Shown here piece by piece: positions 22,428 to 33,885 of a DNA stretch of 64,000 nt. Origin of the DNA: Apium graveolens (taxonomy: Eukaryota; Streptophyta; Magnoliopsida; Apiales; Apiaceae); the NCBI RefSeq assembly GCF_009905375.1, contig NC_133657.1:66621233-66685232 (forward strand), given 5' to 3'. Each line of letters starts with the position of its first letter. Position 1 is the stretch's first letter. The notes under the pieces are model-generated. The model did not search any database, had not been told where the DNA came from, and worked only from the letters and a program-made list of their open reading frames with translations. The position numbers and the translations under genes are program-made.

Positions 22428-23903
22428 TGTTAAGTGGCATTTATGACACTTTATTATGCTAAATAAGCTTTAAAATTGATGCATTTGTACTTAAGTTGTT
22501 AAGTGTTTTAATGTGTTTTCTAGTATTTTTGCATTTCAGGAATTATCTAGGTAATCAGGTGAATTAGCATTGTTTTGGTGCTAATTTGGTGTCCAGGTGG
22601 TGTCGAAATAAAAGATCGTGGAAAGCCAACTCGAAGTAGCATGAAAAAGATGAAATCTGAGTTTTTTCCAGAAGGACGGCACGGCCGCGCTGTGATAGCG
22701 CGCGGCCGCGCCGGGATTCTAGAGACGCAGCGCGGCCGCACCGGGATTCCAGAGATGCAGTGCGCCCGCGCAGTGATAGCGCGCGGCCGCCCCGGTGCCG
22801 AATTAAAAAATCCTGTTTCTACTTTGATTCTAAAAGGGATGACTTCCAGATTGTTTAGGGCTGCTATATATTTCAAATAAGGACATTTTTAATAAAGAGA
22901 TGTACCAGAGCGCAAGGAGAGCCGTAAGAAGACCGTTTTAGCATGGATTCAACGAAGACGAAGAAGATTTTATTTTTACTTGTGAATCTTTGTTCTAAGT
23001 TGTAACTTGGATGCTAGTTTTCTTACTTGTAAACCTTACTCTTGTTTTTTACTTGGTTTTATTAATTTGTTATAAGGACTACATTTATTACACCATGCTT
23101 TCATCGAAACCCACGTTGATGATGAGCCCGATTATGGGCTAATCGTTATCGTGAGGTTCTAGCAGATTTATTTATGGATTTCTTTAGTTAAATTGTTTGT
23201 ATGCCTTAGTGTGTGGTGATTGTATGATAACCTAGTATTGGTTGTGCTTATTCTTCTTATAAGAATCGCGAACTTATCAGATAGCGTGTTAATTCTTAAT
23301 GAAGCGACAGCGAATTTAAGGATTTAGAACTTGCCATGCTAGTATAGGTTCATGTGTTATTGTTATGCATGATTCGTTGGTAATTTTACTCATCTTACTT
23401 GCCCTGTATAATCATGATAGATAACTTGTGCTTTAAACCTTTATGTTGTCAAATTCTACAGACATGTAGGGTCTCAATATAATTGGTGTCTATTCAGCTT
23501 CTATCTCTTTTGTGGATGTCTGTTAGTATGTTCTTCGTGCAACGAAAGTTGGCGATTAGCAGTTTCGTGTTATCTGATTAGTGTCATCACCATTGCATGC
23601 TAAGGTTAAGAACAATAAGGCTATTGAATGAAGTATTTAATGAAGTTAGAATCTCATGTTTGTCTCATATAATATACAACTCTCTTTAATCTCTTAGTTA
23701 TAATCATTAGTTTAATTCATAGTATATGCAACCCAAAATTGTTATTGTCTTAGCATTGGATAATAACCATATCATCGGTGCATAGGTGCATAAATTACAT
23801 AGTTAACCAATTCAGTCTCTGTGAGAACGAACTAGAAAAGATTCTATATTACTTGCGAACGCGTATACTTGCGTGAATTATTAGCGCGTGTTTTTCCCTA
23901 ACA
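22428..23903 (+). repeat. 3' LTR of Athila-A (1476 bp)
   Basis: It starts TGTTAAGTGGCATTTATG and ends CCCTAACA, followed by the target-site copy ggggc. The GC-rich block at 22676-22800 has three repeat units, one more than in the 5' LTR. A TATA-like CTATATATTTC is at 22864-22874. Confidence 0.93.
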
Positions 23904-23908
23904 GGGGC

Positions 23909-24274
23909 TGCCAACTGCAAATCTGGTGGAGGTGCCAACTCCTGATGAATTGACTGAGTTTATGGACTTCATCAACTATGGTGGAAGAATCAACTTGTCA
24001 AGCTTGAACATGACCAATTTAAGGAAGGAGTGGTCTTTTGTATTTGATTCTATGGTGAGGGTCTTCACATGCAGGGAGATAAGGTATGACAATATTTCAA
24101 GTGTGGTGCAAAAGCTGGTGTACTCAATAGCCCACAACAGACACTTGAATGTTGGTCTATTGATCCTGGAATAACTTGCAACCAGGCTGACAATGCCCCT
24201 ATCTGCTAGAGGTAAGGAAATATTCTTTCTTAGATTTATTAAGTCTACTTTAAATAATAAAGTAACAGACATAC
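23909..24274 (+). pseudogene. SIRE-Y extra ORF, segment 2
   Basis: It continues the frame of segment 1 directly after Athila-A (LPTANLVEVPTPDELTEF). It runs to a TAA at 24172-24174, then onward in the same frame (LATRLTMPLSARGKEIFF) to the Tekay-1 insertion at 24275. The target site catac (24270-24274) is repeated at 56681-56685. The part looks globular, with no transmembrane segment. Function is unknown. Confidence 0.7.
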
Positions 24275-27200
24275 TGTAACGACCGAGGAATTACGCTTGT
24301 ATGATATTATAATAATGATAAATTATGTGCATTATTATGTGATTAAATGTGTTAAGTCGCTAAACCATAACTGCTATGTGTTATGTGTTGGCTGTTTTGA
24401 TCCAAACGTGTTTTGGGTATTTATTGAGCGTTTTATCGTCAGTTATATATATTATATTAAAACCTGTACAGCTCAAAATTATGTTTTAAAAGCCCGTATT
24501 TCAAACAAAATCATTGGCTCTATTTTATTAAAAATGCCCTATACCATATCACTATTCAGAACCCCTAGACATTTTACAAATTGACCTTTTTCGCGAAAAA
24601 CGACTTTTCCGGACCCCTTCGGGTATCAAAAACCCCACAAAAATTATATTTTTATTTTTATATGATCATGAAATTATCATATATCATTTTTCTTTGTATT
24701 TTTGTAATTTTCACAATTTTTGGGAATTTTTAGTATTTATTTTGTAATTATTGGATATTTAAAAATTCAATATTAATACCCAAAAATTATAAAAATTGGG
24801 GCCAAATATTTTTATTAGGAGTATAATTAGACCCTTAATTTTACTTAGGGGTATTATTTTCATAAATATAAATACCTGATTTATTAGTAATTAAATCAGT
24901 TAATTATACAGAAAAATCAGAAAATAAAAAGAAAAAGAAAAAGGAATTAGGGTTAGGGTTTCTGTGAAGAACAGGGCAGGAGGATCAATCACGATTTTGA
25001 AGGTGATTCCGACAACCAAATCGAGCGTGTAAGTAGTCAAATTGAAGCTGGTGATTCGTAGTTTCTGATTATGTACATGATTTTGTTGTTGGATTACTTG
25101 AATTTAATTTTGTATTTTCGGGTGTATTTCATGAATTCGGGTTTTTGTTTTTGATTGATTGTTTGATGATTTCGTTGCTACGAGCGTTTAGATCGTCGAT
25201 TATGGAGTCGTTTGGCACCGGTTTCACTCGATTTGGTGTCCGTTTCGAGCTCGCCGGAGTTTCGCCGCCGCCACCGTGTTCATCGCGTTTTCGGCCGTTG
25301 TGGTCGACGAGGACGAAGGAGAAAGGAAGGGAGAGCATCGTTTTGTTGCTGGGCTTCGAAAACACAGAAGATGCGAACTGGAATCAAGTGTTTTTGTCTC
25401 GCCGGAATCAAACGCCGGCGTCGGGTTCTGGGTTTTTGGCCGGTGTTCTTCCCGACCCGTTTGGGTTGGGGACGACCCGGTTTGCAACCCGGAAACGACC
25501 CGGGTTTGATCCCCTCAAACCCTGAATCCATTTCCAAATTTTGTTTCTGGATTTTCTATTATTTAATTTATATTTTATAAATCAGAAAATTATTTTAATA
25601 ATTCTAAAAAAATTAATTAAAAATTAGTTTGATATTCTGAAAAATAGTATTTATAATTTCTGATTTATTTTATTAAATTATAAATTCGAATTTATTTATT
25701 TAATTAATTATTTAATTATTTATCTAATTATTTATTAATTATCTAATTAATTAATAATTGGGTAATTAATTAATAATTAGGTAATTAATTAGTAAATAAG
25801 GATTAGGAATAATTAAGTGAGGTAATTAATAATCTAATAATTAGTTAATAGTGCGAATAATGATTCGATAATTAGAATTATTATTTGAGCGTTAGTTATT
25901 CGAATAATATTGTGATAATTATTCATATCGTATAATAGTTATCGGTAATTATCTGTTTAGCGAATCGTATGAGTTTCAATAATAATAGAATAGTTCAGTA
26001 ATTAGGCGAGAATCGCGAGTAGCTCGTAGTTATACGAGTGATTAATCGTTAAGTTGGTCTATAATTCGAGTAATTTGTAGTTATTTGATAAATAGCGTAT
26101 CGGTTAATTAAATCGATTGATTATTTGTAAATAATCGATCTGATCGAATAAGTAATAATAATTTGTAATAAATAATAATAATTCCTAATAATTAGGGATT
26201 AATTATTTTAAAATACAATAATTATTAATTAATTATTTAAAAATATGATTAAGGATTGTTTAATTATAATTAATTAATTATAATTAATTATTAATCAATT
26301 AAATCTTGTTTAATTCATAATAATTCAACCGTTAGTCCGATTTGAGCGAAACGAAGACCCCTAGATTCAGAAAAATAAGACGAATCCAATAAAAATAGTT
26401 GTAAGTTATAATTTCTTCCGAAAGAAAGTGGGTTGGTGATAATTGATAGTTCGTAGGTCCTAGTAGAAATATAATTGAGCCGAATAAATCCCGAAAAATT
26501 ATAATAAATTCAGATAAGACTAGTAATGCAGGTATAAGTCTAGAATTGATTCTAAAAATAATTATAAATCTAGAAATTAATTATGTGCTTTATGTGCTAC
26601 GTGCTTTATGTGATTATGTGAACCTATGTGCTGTATAAATGTATGTGTATATATACGAGTCAGATAGAAACGCATGGGTAGACTGATAAGATTGCGTGTT
26701 ATCAATTCAAGATACACGTATATAGTAAGTTATCTAAATGCCTATCTTTCCATAATTTGTTCAGTGTTAGCAAGGCCAAGCAAGCTAGGGTCAGAAGGCA
26801 GTGAGTTAAACTAGGTTAAGTACGCGCAAGGCAAGTTTTTCCCCTATTCTAAATTCAGAATAGTGATTTATATTTTTTTTCTATCGTATAAGTTATCTTT
26901 GATAATCATTGCTCATATACACTGTTACCCATTTATTATTGCTTGTTTCCAATTTCATTTCAATTCTTGATTTACCCAATTTATTGAATTCCCTGTTTAT
27001 ATTTCAATTCCTTTACCCTTGTTACATATACTCTGGTATATCCTGGTGTTGGGATATATCAATAGCATTCCGATTGTTCCGGATGCTAAGCCTTGGACTG
27101 GATGGTTACTATACGGGCTGAGTTTTACCCAGACCATTATTTAATAGGCCATAGTTGCCTGAGTACTCCTTATGTTGGTTGGGTCTATGTAGTTGGGTAT

Positions 27201-27876
27201 AGATCCGCACTATATTCTGACTGATCAGCAGGTTATAGTGCATATGTTGGTTCTTGTTTCCAGTCTTGTTCATTTGGTACTCGCCAGCATTGGCAAATTA
27301 CTATTCTATACAGATTCAGATGGTTGTTCTAACCAGCAGCTTATTGTTTCACTCATTTCTCTTTCTTTATACTATATATATTGTTGCAGGCTTGTTGAGC
27401 AATTTTAGCTCATCCCTTTTTATTGTTACTCCTATTGTTTTACAGTTAAGGTAGAGAATGAAACCCATCAGAACCCGCATAGTCAAGAAGCGAGTCAAGC
27501 AGCGGGACCCTCTTATACCCAGAGTGTTCCTTCCTATTCCCGAAGAGAGCTTTGAATTGCCAGATCAGGTGTAGCAGGATAAGTAGTAATGTTGGGTTGA
27601 ATAAAAGTCTTGTGTAGTTTGAATAAAAGTTGTGTAGTGAGACTGTAGATAGAATAAAGTTTTGTAACAAAGAGAGTTCTTGAGACAGGTTTTATTTAGT
27701 TGGGTTTGTAATAAAGTGTAGTATGTGATTCTTGTTTTCAAACTCAGACCTTAAAAGATCCTGAGTAGTGATAGTTCAGGGTAATTATTATATTTATATT
27801 CCGCTTGTGCATGTTTAGTTGGTAATTGTTGTTAATAATGCCCCAAATCTATACCCCAGATTTGGAGGGTGTTATA
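24275..27876 (+). repeat. 5' LTR of Tekay-1 (3602 bp)
   Basis: It starts TGTAACGACCGAGG and ends GGAGGGTGTTATA. TATA box TATAAATA is at 24867-24874. A telo-box-like TTAGGGTTAGGGTTT is at 24947-24961. A GC-rich segment at about 25195-25530 holds overlapping ORFs in several frames. A long AATTAATTA-rich stretch runs from 25560 to 26330. The short ORFs are duplicated in the 3' LTR simply because the LTRs are copies. No conserved protein is recognised. Confidence 0.93.
24867..24961 (+). promoter_or_regulatory. Tekay-1 LTR core promoter with telo-box
   Basis: TATAAATA at 24867-24874 is followed about 73 bp later by TTAGGGTTAGGGTTT (24947-24961), near or just past the expected transcription start. 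In plants such AAACCCTAA boxes occur near start sites of translation-related genes. The 3' LTR repeats the layout at 34479-34486 and 34559-34573. Confidence 0.5.
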
Positions 27877-27878
27877 GT

Positions 27879-27890
27879 TGGCATCAGAGC
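27879..27890 (+). other. Primer-binding site of Tekay-1 (tRNA-iMet type)
   Basis: TGGCATCAGAGC begins two bases after the LTR end. It differs by one base from TGGTATCAGAGC, the complement of the initiator tRNA-Met 3' end. Confidence 0.85.
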
Positions 27891-28055
27891 TTAGGTTTGA
27901 CCTTTGAAAACAAGAACGTTAGGGCTAAGATAAGATAGGAAAATGAGATAGGATGAGAGTAAGAGTGTTAGGATTGTTTGTTTATGTGATTAGAAGTTAT
28001 GAGTTTTAGGATTGTGATTTGATTATTTTTGCGTTATTATTTATATGTATATTAG

Positions 28056-28865
28056 ATGGCTTCTTTATCATCGTCTACGGAGAGGACCGAGACAGATCCA
28101 GTGGATGCACCGGTATTAGCCCCAGTGTCAGAGCAGATCTTACCTCCATTGCCACCACTTCCACCATTGCCACCTGGACCACCACCAGAGATACCACTTC
28201 CCCCAGAGGTACCAGGTTTTGCGGATTATTTTCCATACTTTGAGCCAGAGATACCAGATTTTTCACCATTAGAGTTTCCGATGTTCGATATTCCTGACAT
28301 GGTTGATCTTCCGCAGTGGGAGGATTTAGAGCCTCAGATTCCTATGCCACCAGTCGAGATTCCAGAGATGCCACAGATGGAGCCAGAGGCAGAGCCGCCA
28401 GTGTATGCACCTATGGAGCAGCCTGTCTTATTCCCTGCCCCATTAGCCATTTATGCACCTATTCCTGGAGTTTATCAGTTTCCTCAGCCAGAGTTTATGG
28501 ATGAGATCGTGGTAGATGGACCATTACCTTCTCGAGGTTCCAGTACTGATCTTCGTGAGCATCATACAGTGACTTACCAGCGCTTTCAGGCAGAGAGGGA
28601 GGAGAGGATTAGATGGCAGAACCAGTGTGGAGAGATCCTTGGATTGTATGAGACGCAGGCAGATGGTCCTGTCAGAGCATTACGACCGGATTATATACTG
28701 AGAGAGAGGCTACATCAGATTCATCGGATTAGTTCTCAGCAGCTTACTGATTTGAGACAGCAGGATCTTAGTGCGAAGACAGCATATCGCAGAGCATTAG
28801 GACTTACCGAGGCAGTGCTAGAGGCATTGCAGGAGGAGTTGAGCCACGTACCACCAGGATTTTGA
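28056..28865 (+). CDS. Tekay-1 pre-gag ORF: proline-rich 269-aa protein of unknown function
   Basis: An uninterrupted ORF lies between the PBS and gag, starting 165 bp after the PBS. Residues about 28-75 are very Pro-rich, with PPLPPLPPLPPGPPP and repeated EIP/EVP steps. The middle is acidic and aromatic. Residues about 165-265 are charged and likely helical (AEREERIRWQNQCGEI, ELSHVPPGF at the end). No signal peptide, membrane span, zinc finger or known domain is seen. It stays open although gag-pol of the same element has four stops. It is transcribed in the same direction as gag and would be the first ORF on the genomic RNA. I do not recognise a family; a chance ORF in repetitive Pro codons is the main alternative. 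Confidence 0.55.
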   Translation: MASLSSSTERTETDPVDAPVLAPVSEQILPPLPPLPPLPPGPPPEIPLPPEVPGFADYFPYFEPEIPDFSPLEFPMFDIPDMVDLPQWEDLEPQIPMPPVEIPEMPQMEPEAEPPVYAPMEQPVLFPAPLAIYAPIPGVYQFPQPEFMDEIVVDGPLPSRGSSTDLREHHTVTYQRFQAEREERIRWQNQCGEILGLYETQADGPVRALRPDYILRERLHQIHRISSQQLTDLRQQDLSAKTAYRRALGLTEAVLEALQEELSHVPPGF

Positions 28866-29308
28866 GACTAGCAGATCGATGAGTGTTGTATTATGTATAT
28901 TTTGTAGATAGAGGCAGCATAGTATTGTATGACTAGTTGGTATGAGTATAGCTACTGACTTTGATTGATAGTAGTAGCAGTACGACTGTTATATCATAAG
29001 TTTTTATATCAAGCACTGACACCTGTAGCTGGTGTTCTACCTATATATATATGAGATAATCTTTTGCATGTTTTCTTTATTTTATTTCTAGTTATTTAAG
29101 CATTTACATTTATTTCAGTACCATTGCATATTTACAAATGTAGTTTTATTTACGATCATGTTGTACCCTTATGTTTAAAAAAAAACATATCATACTGTTT
29201 TATTTATTCAGTTATTTAATAAGCTGTTTTATTTTCCCAAATCAACTGTTTTAATATATGTTTAATATACTATTATTAAAGAAGACCCATTGTTTATTTA
29301 TCAGAAAG
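28866..29308 (+). other. Tekay-1 spacer between pre-gag ORF and gag
   Basis: AT-rich noncoding sequence of 443 bp. I see no clear promoter or repeat in it. Confidence 0.5.
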
Positions 29309-32300
29309 ATGGCACCCAAAAGAAAAGCACAACCCGACTCATCAAATGGAAACACCGAGGGCCAAAACAATAATAACCAGATGGATCAGATGTTTAATCT
29401 CATGCAACAACAGATGTTGATGATGCAACAACAAATGCAGCAACAACAACAGCAGTTCCAGCAACAGATGTTATAACAAGCCGCTCATCCAGGACATCAA
29501 GTACCACCAGCAGCACATACGGTCACTTTCAAGCAATTTCAGTCGATGAAGCCACCAGAATTTATGGGTTCCACGGATCCTACAAAAGCGAGAGCTTGGA
29601 TGAAAGAGATGGAAAAGGCTTTTTCGTTAGTAAAGGTTGAGGAAAAACAGAAGACGGATTTCGCTAGCTACTTTCTGAAAGGCGAAGCTAATTACTGGTG
29701 GGAATCGAAGAAAGCTTTGGAAGAAGAAGATGTAGTGACCTGGGATAGATTCACTGATCTTTTCTTGGAGAAATATTTTCCTCGTTTTATGAAGAACCAG
29801 ATGGATATCAAATTCCTGGAGCTGAAGCAAGACAACTTATCGGTTGCGGATTATGAGACCAAGTTCACTGAATTGGCAAGATTTGTTCCAGAGCAAGTGG
29901 ATACGGACGAGAAGCGGGCCAAGAGATTCCAGCAAGGACTGAAACCATAGATTCGTAGCAGGGTAGCTGTGTTTGAACTGACAACTTATACGGCTGTTGT
30001 TCAGAAGGCTATGATTATTGAAGGTGAAAGCGAAGCAGCTCAGAAAGAGAAAGGACCAGGAAATTTTCAGAATCGTTTTAACAAAAGGCCGGGATTTCAA
30101 GCTCGAGGAAAAGTAAACTTTAGGAGGCCAGAACAAAATAACCAGAGGATGGGTAATCGACTACCTGCCCCAACTCAGCAAAGGCTTATTCGACCGCCTG
30201 TACCTGATTGCAGAACGTGTGGTAGAAAGCATACGGGAATTTGCAACAAGCCAAATGTCACGTGTTTCAAGTGCAAGCAAAGGGGACACTATTCTGGAGA
30301 ATGTCCGATGGGAAAAGCAGAAGTTACTTGTTTCCAATGTGGGAGAAAAGGACATATCGCCAGAGACTGCAGAGGAATTGCAATGGCCGCTAGTATTCCA
30401 AGAGTTTTGGCATTACCTCCACCTCCACTACCACAGCAAAATCAGCCCAGAGCAAGGACTTTCAATATGTCAATGAAGGAAGCGGTACAGAGTCCGAATG
30501 TGGTTGCAGGTACACTCCATGTAAATTCCGTAAATGCTTTAGTATTAATTGATTCAGGAGCTACTAGATCTTTTATTTCTGAAGATTTTATCTCTAAGAT
30601 AGATTGTGAGATCCAGTGGTTAGATGAAGTGTTAGTCATAAAATTAGCAAATGATGATCAGGTTGCAGTAGATCGAGTATGCCCGAGTTGTGATATTGAG
30701 ATAGGGAGATGTCATTTTTCAGTTGATTTGATACCTTTTAGGTTAGGGGAGTTTGATGTTATTCTAGGAATGGATTGGCTATCTAGTAATAATGCTCCGA
30801 TTGACTGTGCGAATAAAAGAGTGAAATTGCAAACTGAAGAAAATGAAACGGTAATATTTAAAGGTGAGAAGCAAAAGCAGAAATTCCTATCAATAATGCA
30901 GACGAGAAGATTGCTATGCCAAGGATGTCAAGCTTATTTAGCCTATGTACGGGATGCTGATAAGGGAAATCCGGTAGTTTGTGAATTTCTTGATGTTTTT
31001 CCAGACGAATTACCAGGACTTCCACCAGATCGGGAAATCGAGTTCACTATTGACTTGACGCCAGGGATTGAACCAATTTCGAAAGCTCCATATCGAATGA
31101 CACCTGTTGAAATGAGGGAATTAGCAAAGCAGTTGCAAGAACTTCTCGACAAAGGAATTATAAGGCCAAGTGTATCCCCATGGGGCGCACCAGTATTGTT
31201 CGTGAAAAAGAAGGATGGTAGTATGCGACTGTGTATCGATTATCGTGAGCTGAACAAGTTAACTATCAAGAATAAATATCATTTACCTCGCATCGATGAT
31301 TTATTTGATCAACTAAAAGGAGCAGCATGGTTTCCAAAAATTGACTTACGATCAGGCTATCATCAGTTAAAGATCAAGGCCGAGGATATTCCAAAGACAG
31401 CGTTTAGAACGAGGTACGGACACTATGAATTTCTTGTGATGGCTTTTGGATTGACGAATGCACCTGCAGCGTTTATGGATTTGATGAATCGAGTATTCAA
31501 GAAGTATTTGGATAAGTTTATCATTGTATTTATTGATGACATCTTGATCTACTCAAAGACGGAAGAAGAACATGCAGCGCAGTTAAGAACGACATTGGAG
31601 ATATTACGAAAGGAGCAGCTTTATGCAAAATTTTCAAAATGTGAATTTTGGTTGAAAGAAGTGCAGTTTCTAGGGCATATCATCAGTAGAGAAGGCATTC
31701 AAGTTGATCCAGCAAAGATTGAAGCTGTGTTGAATTGGGAAAGACCAAAGACGCCGACAGAGGTTCGAAGTTTCTTAGGATTGGCAGGATATTATCGAAG
31801 ATTTGTCAAAGATTTTGCGAAGATAGCGACACCGTTGACCAAGTTAACTCGACAAAGTGAAAAGTTTGAATGGAATAGTAAGTGTGAAGAAAGTTTTCAA
31901 GAGTTGAAGAATCGGTTGGTGACTGCACCAGTATTAGTACTGCCAGACGAGCAATGAAATTTTGTTATTTACAGTGACGCTTCATATCGCGGGCTAGGAT
32001 GTGTGTTGATGCAACATGGTAACGTCATTGCATATGCTTCGAGACAACTTAAACCTCATGAGCAGAAATATCCTACGCATGATCTGGAATTGGCAGCAAT
32101 TGTATTTGCATTGAAGCTTTGGAGACATTATTTGTACGGTGAAAAATGCGAAATCTACACGGATCATAAAAGTTTGAAGTATATTTTCACGCAAAAGGAA
32201 CTGAACATGCGACAACGTCGATGGCTGGAATTGATTAAAGATTATGATGTTACAATCAGTTATCATCCAGGAAAAGCAAATGTTGTAGCAGATGCGCTGA

Positions 32301-33847
32301 GCAGAAAAGAAAGGTTGAATCGGTTAACTTCATGTGAAGAATTGGTTAAAGAATTCGACAAATTGGAAATTGAGATCCGTATTCCCCATGAATCTGCAGT
32401 AACTATCTACGCTATGACTTTTCAACCAGGGTTGCTAGAAAAGATTCGCTGTTGTCAAGATAAAGTAATGAGTCAAGACGACGACTTAACGGGAAAAGAG
32501 ATTACAACTCAGAAAGATAATGAAGGAATTTTACGTTTTGCGTCAAGAATCTGGATCCCTAACGTGGCAGAACTAAAAGAAGAAATTATGCGAGATGCAC
32601 ACAATTCGAAGTATTCCATTCATCCAGGAAGCACGAAAATGTATCGCGATTTGAAGGAAAACTTTTGGTGGCCGAATATGAAGAAGGAGATAGAAGAATG
32701 GGTGAGTAAATGCTACACATGCCAGCGAGTTAAAGCAGAACATCAACGTCCGAGTGGGTTATTGCAACCGTTAGACATTCCAGAATGGAAATGGGAACAT
32801 CTAGCGATGGATTTCGTAGCGGGACTTCCAAGAACGAAAGCAAATCACGATGCAATTTGGGTTATTGTTGATCGATTGACGAAATCAGCACATTTTCTTC
32901 CAATTAACGAGAAATTTTCACTGGACAAGCTAGTGCACTTATATCTTAAAGAAATTGTGATGCGTCATGGAGTACCAGTATCGATTGTATCGGATCGAGA
33001 TCCTCGTTTCAATTCAAGATTTTGGAGACAATTCCAAGAATGTCTAGGAACGAAGTTGAATATGAGTACAGCCTATCATCCGCAAACTGACGGTCAAAGT
33101 GAAAGGACAATTCAAACGATTGAAGACATGCTACGAGTTTGTGCGATCGATTTTGAAGGTAGTTGGGATGAACATTTACCCCTAGTGGAATTTTCTTATA
33201 ATAACAGCTATTATGCTAGTATTGGAATGCCACCGTATGAAGCATTATATGGGAGGAAATGCAGATCACCAGTGCATTGGGATGAAGTTGGAGAACGCAA
33301 GATTTTGGGTCCAGAATTAATTCAGCAGACAAAAGAAAAGATTGAACTTATTCGAAAATGAATCGAGGCAGCGCAAAACAGGCAAAGCAAATATGCAAAC
33401 CAAGCAAGGAAGGATATGGACTATCAAGAAGGAGAACACGTATTGCTCAAAATATCGCCATGGAAAGGATTGACCAGATTTGGCAATAAAGGGAAATTGA
33501 AGCCACGATACGTTGGACCATTTGAGATTTTGAAGAAAATTGGGAAGGTTGCGTACGAGTTAGCATTACTACTCCATATGCAGCACATTCACAACGTATT
33601 TCATGTATCTATGCTTAAGAAGTATAATCCTGATACAAGGCATGTAATAGGATATGAACCAGTAGAACTTCAGGCAGATTTGTCGTATATAGAGCAGCCA
33701 ATAAGGATTTTAGATAGGCAAGAGAGGGTACTAAGAAATAAGTCTGTGTCATTAGTAAGAGTTTTGTGGAGAAACCCAGTGGTTGAAGAATCAACCTGGG
33801 AGCTTGAGAGCGAAATGTTAGAAAAGTATCCTCAGTTATTTGCATAG
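29309..33847 (+). pseudogene. Tekay-1 gag-pol: one frame with four in-frame stops
   Basis: A single frame from ATG 29309 (MAPKRKAQPD) to TAG 33845-33847 (1513 codons) has stops at 29474-29476, 29948-29950, 31955-31957 and 33359-33361 and no frameshift. Domains in order: Gln-rich N-terminus, gag core at residues about 80-215, a CX2C-type knuckle near 301 and two CCHC knuckles near 318 ([14 protein letters not shown]) and 340 ([14 protein letters not shown]), and protease DSGATRSF at 415. RT follows with FIDDILIYS near 743, then RNase H (YSDASYRG near 890). Integrase has a His/Cys zinc region and the DDE triad near 1168, 1229 and 1265. The end is a chromodomain-like tail (33690-33847, VRVLWRNP and STWELE). 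The chromodomain-like tail would direct integration into chromatin. This copy could make only fragments. Confidence 0.92.
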
Positions 33848-33869
33848 TGTGATTCTGAGGACAGAATCT

Positions 33870-33885
33870 TTTTAGGGGGGGAGAA
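33870..33885 (+). other. Polypurine tract of Tekay-1
   Basis: TTTTAGGGGGGGAGAA directly precedes the TGTAACGACC of the 3' LTR. Confidence 0.85.

Larger units (their letters stand above)
12577..23903 (+). mobile_element. Athila-A: complete but decayed Ty3/gypsy Athila-type element
   Basis: It has a 5' LTR (12577-14017), a PBS for tRNA-Asp (14024-14041), gag-pol remnants (14163-19435), a third ORF (20001-21206), a polypurine tract (about 22411-22427) and a 3' LTR (22428-23903). The target-site duplication is ggggt (12572-12576) versus ggggc (23904-23908), with one later substitution. The insertion splits the SIRE-Y extra ORF cleanly in frame. The two LTRs differ by substitutions and indels (1441 versus 1476 bp, with two versus three copies of a GC-rich unit). 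It is therefore clearly older than Athila-B. Confidence 0.92.

Noticed and set aside
24947..24961. Telomere-like TTAGGG repeats
   Set aside because: Only about two units at a fixed place in both LTRs, next to a TATA box. A telo-box is more likely than an interstitial telomere.
25145..25580. Overlapping ORFs of 77-126 codons on both strands in the Tekay-1 5' LTR, repeated at 34757-35192
   Set aside because: They are open in many frames at once because the block is GC-rich. They recur only because the two LTRs are copies, and none has a recognisable domain.
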